From NCBI RefSeq assembly GCF_963678245.1, contig NZ_OY782776.1, positions 372,001 through 436,000 of the forward strand: a stretch of DNA of 64,000 nt, read 5' to 3'. This stretch comes from an uncultured Sunxiuqinia sp. (GTDB taxonomy: Bacteria > Bacteroidota > Bacteroidia > Bacteroidales > Prolixibacteraceae). How positions within the stretch are numbered: position 1 is the first letter of the stretch; every line of letters begins with the position of its first letter. Below, in pieces: positions 18,955 through 27,349 of this stretch. The notes below the pieces were generated by a model, which saw only the letters and a program-made list of their open reading frames with translations, did no database searches and had not been told where the DNA came from. Position numbers and translations under genes: made by a program.

Positions 18955-19172
18955 CAAAATTGCGAATAACCAAAGTTTATTTCGAAAGGAAATTACCAGC
19001 TTTTTTAGCAGAAGAAGTGGTTTTGTCAGTAATATATTGGCAACTAGTTTGAATTATTTCAATCTGATTATAAAAAATGGATTTGCTTAAACTCCTTTAT
19101 TTTGCTTATTTAGCCGTAGCCCATTGAGGGTAATACTTCTTAATGAGAAGTACTTAAAGCCATTGTTAATTC

Positions 19173-19769
19173 ATGTTCGAGGATAAGAGTGATTTGCTTA
19201 AGGGTTTGAAAAGTAAAGATTTGAAGGCCTATGAAATGATATTTTTTAAATATCATGGACGGCTGGTTATGTTTGCTAGTAAGTTTACCCACGATCTGGA
19301 AATTGCTCAGGATATCGTTCAGGACGCTTTTTTAACGCTATGGGAAAAAGCTGATTTGCTCACGATCAATGATTCTCCGAAGTCCTACCTGTTCCAGATG
19401 GTTAAAAACCGGGCTCTAAATCATAAAAGGCATGTAAGCGTGAAAAATTCGGCAAAGGACAAGTTGATTGCCGAAATGCAAGAATTGGAGAAAAGTGCAT
19501 ACATCAGTATGGAAAATCCATTGTACAGCCTGCTGGAATCTGAACTTGAAGAAAAAGTTGATCAGATTATTCAGAGTTTGCCTGATAAGTGTCAACAAGT
19601 TTTTGTAATGAGTAGAAAACAGCATCTAAAAAATAAAGAAATCGCGCTAGAGCTGGATATATCTGTAAAGATGGTCGAGAAACATATTTCTAAATCACTC
19701 AAAGTCCTTAGAACTGAACTAGCCGAGTATATAGGGGTTGTTCTATACTTCATTTTCAATAATTTATAA
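19173..19769 (+). CDS. ECF (RpoE-like) RNA polymerase sigma factor (PUL B)
   Basis: A 198-residue ECF sigma factor of the Bacteroidetes RpoE-like type. Region 2: AYEMIFFKYHGRLVMFASKFTHDLEIAQDIVQDAFLTLWEK. Region 4: LPDKCQQVFVMSRKQHLKNKEIALELDISVKMVEKHISKSLKVL. It is divergently transcribed from the PUL A sigma factor and precedes its own FecR by about 64 bp. It should drive PUL B when the SusC encoded downstream senses its ligand. Its sequence belongs to a different branch from the sigma factors of PULs A and C. Confidence 0.95.
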   Translation: MFEDKSDLLKGLKSKDLKAYEMIFFKYHGRLVMFASKFTHDLEIAQDIVQDAFLTLWEKADLLTINDSPKSYLFQMVKNRALNHKRHVSVKNSAKDKLIAEMQELEKSAYISMENPLYSLLESELEEKVDQIIQSLPDKCQQVFVMSRKQHLKNKEIALELDISVKMVEKHISKSLKVLRTELAEYIGVVLYFIFNNL

Positions 19770-19833
19770 AAAATATTTCCTAATGGTAGGGGATTTGGGT
19801 TGTGAGGTGTCATAGCTCTTGAAAACAAGTATT

Positions 19834-20832
19834 ATGAATTCGAAAAAGTCAATCAAGTCAAAAATTATCAGCTATCTTGATGGAGAATTGGAACAAGATG
19901 AGCTGAGGAAATTGCTGCAGTGGATTGGCAGCTCGGAAGAAAATACACGTTACTATGCGCGAGTTAAGGATTTGTGGGAAAGTTCCATCGGTCGTTATTC
20001 AGAGTTTGCCGAAACCGAAAAAGAATGGGAGAGATTTCAGCAGACAATTAAAGAAGACAGGGCGCAAAAAGTATACTTCAGGACTGTTGATTGGAGAGTA
20101 GTGTTGAGGATGGCTGCGGTTTTGGTTGTCGGAATTTTGTTGGGCAGTGTACTTCTCCAAGGTCCCCTCAAAAGTGGCGGAGCGTTAATCACGACTTCAG
20201 CTCCTATGGGGTCAATCTCGAAGACTCTGCTTAATGATAGTACCGTGGTTTTTCTAAATGCCGGATCTGAAATCCGTTACACTGTGGGTGGAGGTAAAGT
20301 CAGGGAGGTGTTCTTGCAAGGAGAAGCTTGGTTTAAGGTTAAACACATGGATCATAAGCCTTTTATTGTCCATACCGATTACTATGACGTTAAAGTTTTG
20401 GGGACTGAATTTAACGTGAAAGCATACGAAACCGAAAGCGAAGTCACTACTACATTGGAAAAGGGGGCGGTGCTGATTTCAGGGAATAAGCGACATGAAA
20501 TTGAAAAGGAGATCACCTTGAAACCAGGACAGCAATTAGTACTGAACCGGGAAAGTACATCATTCAAAATTAAAAAAGTGAATACTTCGCTATACACATC
20601 ATGGAAAGATCGTAAACTAGAATTTATAAAAATGCGTCTTGATGAATTAATTGTGTTGCTGGAAAGAAAATATGGTATTGAAATAGAGGTTGTAGATAAG
20701 GAAATCCTTAACTATCACTACAGCGGAACAATCAAAGATGAGACAATTTTTGAAATCCTTGAAATAATCGAACAAACACTTCCAGTTCATTACGAAATAA
20801 AGAATCAGAAGATAAAAATATACAAACAATAA
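19834..20832 (+). CDS. FecR-family anti-sigma factor (PUL B)
   Basis: A 332-residue anti-sigma factor from the ATG at 19834; a TTG at 19819 would add five residues and is less likely. The N-terminal cytoplasmic part (ISYLDGELEQDELRKLLQWI) is followed by a membrane segment at about 88-109 (AAVLVVGILLGSVLL). The periplasmic FecR domain has LNDSTVVFLNAGSEIRY, VFLQGEAWFKVKHMDHKPFIV and VLGTEFNVKAYE. A DUF4974-type C-terminus follows (LDELIVLLERKYGIEIEV ... YSGTIKDETIFEILEII). It holds the preceding sigma factor inactive until the STN domain of SusC signals. Confidence 0.95.
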   Translation: MNSKKSIKSKIISYLDGELEQDELRKLLQWIGSSEENTRYYARVKDLWESSIGRYSEFAETEKEWERFQQTIKEDRAQKVYFRTVDWRVVLRMAAVLVVGILLGSVLLQGPLKSGGALITTSAPMGSISKTLLNDSTVVFLNAGSEIRYTVGGGKVREVFLQGEAWFKVKHMDHKPFIVHTDYYDVKVLGTEFNVKAYETESEVTTTLEKGAVLISGNKRHEIEKEITLKPGQQLVLNRESTSFKIKKVNTSLYTSWKDRKLEFIKMRLDELIVLLERKYGIEIEVVDKEILNYHYSGTIKDETIFEILEIIEQTLPVHYEIKNQKIKIYKQ

Positions 20833-20877
20833 GGAAAGGAGGGATCAAAGAACAGGGTGTTAAACATAGAATCAAAA

Positions 20878-20906
20878 GCCGGCAAATGCTGTAACATTAT
20901 ACCGGC
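20878..20906 (+). promoter_or_regulatory. CCGG-framed two-step hairpin at FecR-SusC junction (PUL B)
   Basis: An outer stem GCCGG/CCGGC encloses an inner stem AATG/CATT with loop CTGTAA. It lies 45 bp after the FecR stop and 62 bp before the SusC start. A further small repeat ATGGTG/CACCAT (20924-20941) follows. The layout matches the hairpins at the same place in PULs A and C. Confidence 0.55.
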
Positions 20907-20968
20907 AGATGAATTTAAATAACATGGTGAGGTAACACCATATAAATAACTTAAAATCATTCAAATTT

Positions 20969-23900
20969 ATGAAAAAAAATGCAAATGCCAGCCGGCTTGG
21001 TGTTCGGGTATGGCAAAAACTATTATTGAAGATGAAACTAACAATGTTGATAATCTTGACCTGCTTGTTGCAGGTTTCAGCAACAGTTTACTCTCAATCA
21101 ACTGTATTTTCTTTTGATTTTGACAATAAAGAGGTTGTCAATGTTTTAAAAGAGATTGAAGGACAGAGTGACTTCCGTTTTTTCTATCAGAATGAGCAGA
21201 TTGATGTTCAGAGAAAAGTTAATATCAGTGTTTCAGGGAAAACCGTTGAAACTGTTCTTGATGAAATCTTTAAAGATCAAGGTATTACGTATAAAATATT
21301 TGAAAACAAGATGATTGTCTTGTCTCCGGATGGAGATTCAGACAACAATAAAAGTTCACAGCAAGGACCTGTAAGAGGTAAAGTAACTGGAGTGAATGGA
21401 GAACCGTTACCTGGGGTGACCGTTGTTGTTAACGGTACAACACAAGGTACTGTTACCGATTTTGATGGAGTATATAACCTAGCCAATATTCCTGCGGATG
21501 CGACCTTAATATTTTCTTTCGTAGGTATGAAAACCCAGAATATCAATGTCGGGGGTAAATCAGTGGTCGATGTAGTTCTGGAAGAAGACGCGATCGGTTT
21601 GGACGAAGTTGTGGCTATTGGTTATGGCATAACTAAAAAGAGCGATTTGACAGGGTCTGTTTCAGTTGTATCAGCTGAGAGTTTAGAGCGTAAACCGGTC
21701 ATTCGGGTTGAAGATGCTTTAAGCGGTCAGGCTTCCGGTGTTCAGGTTCAAAAGCCAAGTGGAGCTCCTGGTTCCGGAATGAAGATCAGAATTCGCGGTG
21801 CTAACTCAATTAATGGAAGTAACAGCCCATTGTATGTAATTGATGGATTTATTGGAGCAGACATTGTTTCGTTAAATCCAAGTGAAATTGAGTCTATCAA
21901 TATATTGAAAGATGCATCATCCACTGCAATATATGGTTCACGTGGTGCAAATGGTGTTGTCCTCATCACGACTAAATCGGCTAAAAAAGGCGATGCGAAA
22001 ATAGAGTTTGATGCTTTCTACAGTGTTGATCAAATTAGTAAAACCTATGATTTGCTTGGACCTGTTGAATACATGGAGACCGTAAACGCAAGACTTACTG
22101 CATTAGGACAAGGGACACAATTTACATCAAGTGACATTGCAGAGGTTGCTGCCAATGGTGGTACTGACTGGCAAAATGAGTTATTCAGAAACGGGGCTAC
22201 TCAAAATTATCAGTTATCATTTAATGGTGGAACAGAAAAAACTCAATATTATTTATCTGGTACAGTTGCTGACCAGAAAGGTATTGTTTTGAACTCCTTT
22301 TATAAAAGATATGGTTTACGGACGAACATTAATTCTCAGTTGAGAAATAATTTTGATCTGGCTTTTACCATGTATTCCACCTATGAAGAATATAGGAATA
22401 ATTACAATCATAATGGTAGGGGAAATGCTTCCGGAGCAGCTTTAATATTTTCGCCAAATGTTCCGATTTGGGATGATGCTCAGAACGATTACTCTCAATC
22501 ACCTTCTTATGGGCCTATTGCCAGTAACCCAATTTTTGCAGCCAAAGAAGTACTGCATGATAGCAGGCAATTTAAAACATTAGCAAACCTTCAGTTGAAT
22601 TATGAAATTATGACTGGATTGACCCTGTCGATAAGTGGTGGTGCAAAAGGGTATATCTTTAATAATCCTTTCTTAAAGACCGCCGGACCGGGAACTCCAA
22701 AATCAAATACAGAAGCCGGATACAATAACGGGTTTACATGGAATTTGCAGAATACGAATATGATTAACTACAGCAAAGTATTTGCTGATAAACACAGTTT
22801 GAATGTTTCTGCTATTCATGAGCAACAAATCAATATAGCAAGGGTAAACGGATCATGGGCCACTGGTTTTCCTACGATTTCGTTGGGATATAATAGTACA
22901 CAACTGGGAAGTACTGCAAAAGTTAGCTCGGGGTATGAAAACTGGTCAATTGAATCATTTCTTGGTCGATTGAATTATACCTATGATCAAAAGTATTTAT
23001 TCACGGCTACTTTTAGGGCTGATGGTTCCTCTAAATTTTATGGCAATAATAAATTTGGTTATTTCCCCTCTGGAGCTTTTGCCTGGAGACTGTCTGATGA
23101 GCCTTTCATACAGGAAATTTCAGCAATCCAAAATTTAAAATTCAGAGCCAGTTATGGTGTAACTGGTAGTCAGGCAATAAACCCATATAAAACATTGAGT
23201 TTATTGAATTTGGGACAGAACTATTCCTTTGATGGTTCAACCAACCAAACTATTGGAATTGGCCCTGGTGTCGCCGCAAATCCTGACTTAAAATGGGAGA
23301 CTACTGCACAAACAAATGTTGGATTTGATTTTGGGTTATTCAATGGAAAACTATCTGGTAATGTTGATTATTATTATAAAAAGACCACTGACCTACTTTT
23401 GGATGTGAATATTCCGGATTATAGTGGCGGTGGAAAAATTACGCAAAACGTAGGTTCTTTGGAGAACAAAGGTTTTGAATTTCTATTGTCTGGTGTTGTG
23501 GTTGATAAACCAAAGCTGAAACTGAACACAAGTTTTAACTTCAGTATGAATAGAAATAAAATCCTTGATTTGGGAGACGATGAAGAGATATTTACAGATG
23601 GTGGTTATACTGCAAATTCCTACGCGGCTCCTCCATTTATCCTTAAAGTTGGTGAACCTTTGGGACAATTTCGCGGATATCGTTTTGATGGACTTTGGCA
23701 AGAAAATGAAGCTGCTCAAGCTGCCGAATATGGCCTAGTTCCAGGTGATTCTAAGTATTGGGACAAAAACAACAATAAGAGCTATGATGGTGAGGATATG
23801 ACCAACATTGGTTCTGCACAACCTGATTTTATCTGGGGATGGAACACTTCACTTCAGTATGGGGACTTTGATTTGTCAATATACGTTAATGGAGTACAAG

Positions 23901-24322
23901 GTAATGATGTTTGGAACCAGACCCGTTGGTTAGTGATTGGTATGGGGACTGACGTTGAAAGTCCTACCTCTGTCGATATTTTGGATCGCTGGACTCCTGA
24001 CAATACTGATACAAATGTTGCCGGTTTTAGCGAGAGTAACACGACATATGCACAATCATCCTTGTTTGTTGAAGATGGAAGCTTTATTCGTTTGAATAAT
24101 GTGACACTAGGTTATACTTTTCCCAAAAGTGTTCTTTATAAAAAACTAAGCAATGCAAGGATATATGTAAGTGCACAAAACCTGTTTATGATTACCAATT
24201 ATTCTGGAATTGACCCTGAATTAACCTCTACTCCAACTTGGTCTGATACAGCTCAGGGGATTGATAATGGCACGTATCCATCAACACGGACATTTACTTT
24301 TGGTGTAAAGGTTGGTTTTTAA
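20969..24322 (+). CDS. SusC/RagA TonB-dependent transporter with STN signalling domain (PUL B)
   Basis: A 1117-residue transporter. The signal segment lies at about 19-40, STN domain at about 46-119, carboxypeptidase-D-like domain at about 134-206 (GKVTGVNGEPLPGVTVVV), TonB-box-like LDEVVAIGYG at 211-220, plug with YVIDGFIGADIVSLNPSEIESINILKDASSTAIYGSRGANG, and barrel ending FTFGVKVGF. It imports oligosaccharides across the outer membrane and reports through FecR. The SusD partner is encoded 24 bp downstream. The start context CAAATTT-ATG-AAAAAA is the same as in the other STN-type SusC genes. Confidence 0.96.
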   Translation: MKKNANASRLGVRVWQKLLLKMKLTMLIILTCLLQVSATVYSQSTVFSFDFDNKEVVNVLKEIEGQSDFRFFYQNEQIDVQRKVNISVSGKTVETVLDEIFKDQGITYKIFENKMIVLSPDGDSDNNKSSQQGPVRGKVTGVNGEPLPGVTVVVNGTTQGTVTDFDGVYNLANIPADATLIFSFVGMKTQNINVGGKSVVDVVLEEDAIGLDEVVAIGYGITKKSDLTGSVSVVSAESLERKPVIRVEDALSGQASGVQVQKPSGAPGSGMKIRIRGANSINGSNSPLYVIDGFIGADIVSLNPSEIESINILKDASSTAIYGSRGANGVVLITTKSAKKGDAKIEFDAFYSVDQISKTYDLLGPVEYMETVNARLTALGQGTQFTSSDIAEVAANGGTDWQNELFRNGATQNYQLSFNGGTEKTQYYLSGTVADQKGIVLNSFYKRYGLRTNINSQLRNNFDLAFTMYSTYEEYRNNYNHNGRGNASGAALIFSPNVPIWDDAQNDYSQSPSYGPIASNPIFAAKEVLHDSRQFKTLANLQLNYEIMTGLTLSISGGAKGYIFNNPFLKTAGPGTPKSNTEAGYNNGFTWNLQNTNMINYSKVFADKHSLNVSAIHEQQINIARVNGSWATGFPTISLGYNSTQLGSTAKVSSGYENWSIESFLGRLNYTYDQKYLFTATFRADGSSKFYGNNKFGYFPSGAFAWRLSDEPFIQEISAIQNLKFRASYGVTGSQAINPYKTLSLLNLGQNYSFDGSTNQTIGIGPGVAANPDLKWETTAQTNVGFDFGLFNGKLSGNVDYYYKKTTDLLLDVNIPDYSGGGKITQNVGSLENKGFEFLLSGVVVDKPKLKLNTSFNFSMNRNKILDLGDDEEIFTDGGYTANSYAAPPFILKVGEPLGQFRGYRFDGLWQENEAAQAAEYGLVPGDSKYWDKNNNKSYDGEDMTNIGSAQPDFIWGWNTSLQYGDFDLSIYVNGVQGNDVWNQTRWLVIGMGTDVESPTSVDILDRWTPDNTDTNVAGFSESNTTYAQSSLFVEDGSFIRLNNVTLGYTFPKSVLYKKLSNARIYVSAQNLFMITNYSGIDPELTSTPTWSDTAQGIDNGTYPSTRTFTFGVKVGF

Positions 24323-24346
24323 TTAGAATAAATGTTTAAATAAAAA

Positions 24347-25855
24347 ATGATTCTTATGAAATTCAATTATAAAAGATATAAATCATTATTCTTCCTGATT
24401 TTGGTTTTAGGAACCTTTTCATGCCAAGACCTGGAAGAACAGCCGCTTGGATCATTGGTAAATGATTCTTTTTTCAAAACCGAGTCGGATTTGACAGCTG
24501 CAGTTACTGCTGCGTATAGACCATTGATTCAGGATCCTTGGGGTGGATATGGGTCTACCAGAATGTGGGTTCCGTTAATGGGAGCTGATGATTTAACGAC
24601 TCTTCCGGGTGGAAATAAACAGGATTTTCGTGAATTTGACACCTTTAATCCAACAAACATCAATCCGGCTTTGATTGGATCAGCATGGAGAAATCCATAC
24701 GATATTATTTACGCCGCAAACAACGTGTTGGAAAACTATGAAAAGGTTGACGGTAGAGAGGAGTTTATCAATCAATCGGTGGCACAAGCTCGTTTTTTGA
24801 GGGCATTCGCCTATTTCTGGATAACTCGTATTTATGGAGACCTCCCCTTGGTTACATCAACTGTAACTGATTTGGAAATTGAACTTTCACCTGTTTCTTC
24901 TATCTACAAATTAATTGTTGAGGATTTGCAATTTGCAAAATCGAACCTGCCTGATTCATGGAGCGAACCGGGAAAACCAACTTCCTGGGCTGCAAAATCC
25001 TATCTTTCATTGGTATATTTAACCATGGGAGGATGGCCTTTAAAAGATGAATCAAAATATGCATTGGCAGCAGCTGAAGCGAAAGACGTGATCGATAATG
25101 GCCCATATACCTTGATGGAGAACTATGCTGACCTTTGGACAATGGAAAATGAGAAGAACGATGAATTTATATGGTCTATTCAGTATACAGGAATTGCAGG
25201 TAATCCTCAGCTATCTACAATTGTGGGTTACACAACAATGCCAAGTGAGGAAAATGGGTGGGATGATTTGTTTTTCGAATTAGGATTTTATAATCGTTTC
25301 CCTGAGGGACCACGTAAAGATGCAACGTTTCATACGCAATTCGAAGATGCAGATGGAAATCCAACGATTACTTTTGATCAGAGCTCATCAAAACATCCGT
25401 ATATGGCAAAGTATCGTGACGGAGCGATCAGATACTTGCCAAGCTTTATGCATCCATATATGACCGGTCGTGATATCTGTCATTTACGATTAGCCGAAGT
25501 AATGCTAGTTTATGCTGAAGCACAGGCAATGGCCGATGGTTCTCCTAACGCAGTGGCTTACGATGCGATAAACCAAATTCGCTTTCGCGCCGGATTGAAC
25601 GATTTGACGGCTGGTTTAGGGAAGATCGAATTTAGAGATGCTGTTGTTGAAGAACGTGGATGGGAACTGGCTGGCGAATATTCCCGCTGGTTTGATCTGA
25701 TCCGTACTGAGAAGGTGGAAGAAATGGCAGCACTAAAAGACCCATTGGATTTGGAACCTAAAGGAGCGGTTAATAAAAGTATTTATCATGCTCCGATTCC
25801 ATATAGCGAGATACTGCTTAATCCCAATTTGGGAAATTCCACAACTTACGAATAG
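24347..25855 (+). CDS. SusD/RagB outer-membrane lipoprotein (PUL B)
   Basis: A 502-residue SusD-like lipoprotein. The ATG at 24347 has an A-rich leader (TAAATAAAAA); the ATG at 24356 gives a cleaner signal peptide with lipobox GTFSC. SusD hallmarks are QARFLRAFAYFWITRIYGDLPLV, TSWAAKSYLSLVYLTMGG, LRLAEVMLVYAEAQAM, VVEERGWELAGEYSRWFDLIRTE and the terminal HAPIPYSEILLNPNL. It binds glycan at the cell surface as the lid of the adjacent SusC. It is the last gene before the hairpin at 25868. Confidence 0.95.
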   Translation: MILMKFNYKRYKSLFFLILVLGTFSCQDLEEQPLGSLVNDSFFKTESDLTAAVTAAYRPLIQDPWGGYGSTRMWVPLMGADDLTTLPGGNKQDFREFDTFNPTNINPALIGSAWRNPYDIIYAANNVLENYEKVDGREEFINQSVAQARFLRAFAYFWITRIYGDLPLVTSTVTDLEIELSPVSSIYKLIVEDLQFAKSNLPDSWSEPGKPTSWAAKSYLSLVYLTMGGWPLKDESKYALAAAEAKDVIDNGPYTLMENYADLWTMENEKNDEFIWSIQYTGIAGNPQLSTIVGYTTMPSEENGWDDLFFELGFYNRFPEGPRKDATFHTQFEDADGNPTITFDQSSSKHPYMAKYRDGAIRYLPSFMHPYMTGRDICHLRLAEVMLVYAEAQAMADGSPNAVAYDAINQIRFRAGLNDLTAGLGKIEFRDAVVEERGWELAGEYSRWFDLIRTEKVEEMAALKDPLDLEPKGAVNKSIYHAPIPYSEILLNPNLGNSTTYE

Positions 25856-25867
25856 TAATATGATTAC

Positions 25868-25897
25868 AAAGGTGTACTTCAAATTAAGTACACCTTT
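25868..25897 (+). terminator. Terminator or attenuator after SusD (PUL B)
   Basis: A perfect 12-bp stem (arm AAAGGTGTACTT) with a 6-nt loop starts 13 bp after the SusD stop codon. It is followed by AATCTCTTTCTCTTTT, a T-rich tail that fits intrinsic termination. It separates the transport genes from the enzyme genes, so SusCD transcript could exceed enzyme transcript. The remaining about 190 bp before the next gene could hold a second promoter, but I find no convincing Bacteroidota consensus. Confidence 0.7.
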
Positions 25898-26091
25898 AAT
25901 CTCTTTCTCTTTTATAAAAACAGATTATAAATGCGAATACTTGAAAGAGGTAGTGCGTAATTCACACTATTAAAATAAGTTACATCCCTTGTAAAAATAG
26001 TGTTTCTCAAAGGAATGAGAATTAAGGGGGATTTTATGTCCCATTTCCAAATTTTTTGTCTCTATTAATTAAACACTAAAATTTAAGACTG

Positions 26092-27276
26092 ATGCATATT
26101 GGGAAGGTGTCTCTGGTTGCTTTTGGAATTCTATTTTCAATTGTCGGTTATTCTCAAGGCGTAAATAGTTCATTGTTGGAAATCGCAAAAATTCAAGATT
26201 CAGGCATTAAAAGTAAAAGAATAAGTAGTTATGATCGATCTGGTAAAAATGATGACCGTTTGACAAATATTGAAGATGGGAAGAGGGTTACAATATTTGA
26301 TGTAAAAGGTTCAGGCGTTATTAATCATATCTGGATTACAATTGCACCATTAAATCCTGACATTACCCGAAATGACATAATCCTTCGCATGTATTGGGAC
26401 GGGAATGAGTACCCAAGCGTTGAGTCTCCTATCGGTCCATTTTTTGGTCAGGGATGGAATGAAAGTTATAATTTCTCCACTTTGCCACTAGCTGCTGCAG
26501 CCCGAGATGGAAATGCTTTAGTAAGTTATTTTGCAATGCCCTTTGAGAAAGGTGCCAAGATTGAAATTGAGAACCAAAGTGGCAAGACCATACATGCTTT
26601 TTACTATTACATAGATTATCAGGAGTACGGTAAACTACCAGAAGGATTAGGCCGGTTTCATGCCTGGTACAACAAGAAGTTAACATTTGCTCCTGAGAAT
26701 GGCGAAACCGAGTGGAATTATCCTCGGGAATATAGTGTAAACGATTGTGAAGACGAGAATTATTTGATTGCCGATATCCGGGGGAAAGGACAGTTTATTG
26801 GAGTAAATTACTACGTAATCAACCCTTCTCCAATGTGGTATGGTGAGGGGGATGATATGTTTTACATTGATGGTGATGAAAAACCAACATTACACGGAAC
26901 CGGGACTGAGGATTATTTTAATACTTCATGGAGTCCTAATGAAGAATTTCAGCATCCTTATTTTGGAGCCGGCAGAGTAAATGAAAAAGTTGGGTGGTTA
27001 GGCAGAACTCATGTATACCGCTTTCATATAACAGATCCTGTATATTTTGAAAAATCGTTAAAGTTTAGCATTGAACATGGACATGCAAATGGGCTAACAC
27101 TTGATTTGGCGAGCGTCGCATACTGGTATCAAGGAAAGGCGTCATCAATACCACAAGCAGTATCCAAAGAAGATAGACAGCCACTGCCGGAAATAGGGGT
27201 GAACGAAATATTCAGGTGGAGGCAAGAATGGCGAAAGAACAAAGGCAACAAGAAGGACTTGTGGGGAAATGAGTAG
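26092..27276 (+). CDS. GH172 (DUF2961) family protein
   Basis: A 394-residue secreted protein (signal peptide ending about residue 22, VGYSQG). The DUF2961/GH172 signature is clear: GVINHIWITIAPLNPDITRNDIILRMYWDG, SPIGPFFGQGW, FYIDGDEKPTLHGTGTEDYF with the conserved Glu273, and HPYFGAGRVNEKVGWLGRTHVYRFHITDPVYFEKSLKFSIEHG. Family members include alpha-D-fructofuranosidase and alpha-D-arabinofuranosidase activities and form trimers or hexamers. It is the first enzyme gene of PUL B. It suggests a furanoside in the target glycan, but the exact sugar is not readable. Confidence 0.9.
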   Translation: MHIGKVSLVAFGILFSIVGYSQGVNSSLLEIAKIQDSGIKSKRISSYDRSGKNDDRLTNIEDGKRVTIFDVKGSGVINHIWITIAPLNPDITRNDIILRMYWDGNEYPSVESPIGPFFGQGWNESYNFSTLPLAAAARDGNALVSYFAMPFEKGAKIEIENQSGKTIHAFYYYIDYQEYGKLPEGLGRFHAWYNKKLTFAPENGETEWNYPREYSVNDCEDENYLIADIRGKGQFIGVNYYVINPSPMWYGEGDDMFYIDGDEKPTLHGTGTEDYFNTSWSPNEEFQHPYFGAGRVNEKVGWLGRTHVYRFHITDPVYFEKSLKFSIEHGHANGLTLDLASVAYWYQGKASSIPQAVSKEDRQPLPEIGVNEIFRWRQEWRKNKGNKKDLWGNE

Positions 27277-27349
27277 CTATGACTTTAGTGCTCATTTTAT
27301 CTCTTTCCAGAAGTAGGTATAAAATTTAAGAACTAAACTGATTGAAAAT

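Noticed and set aside
20924-20941. ATGGTG/CACCAT inverted repeat as a general SusC leader element
   Set aside because: It is found only in PUL B and not at the other two junctions.
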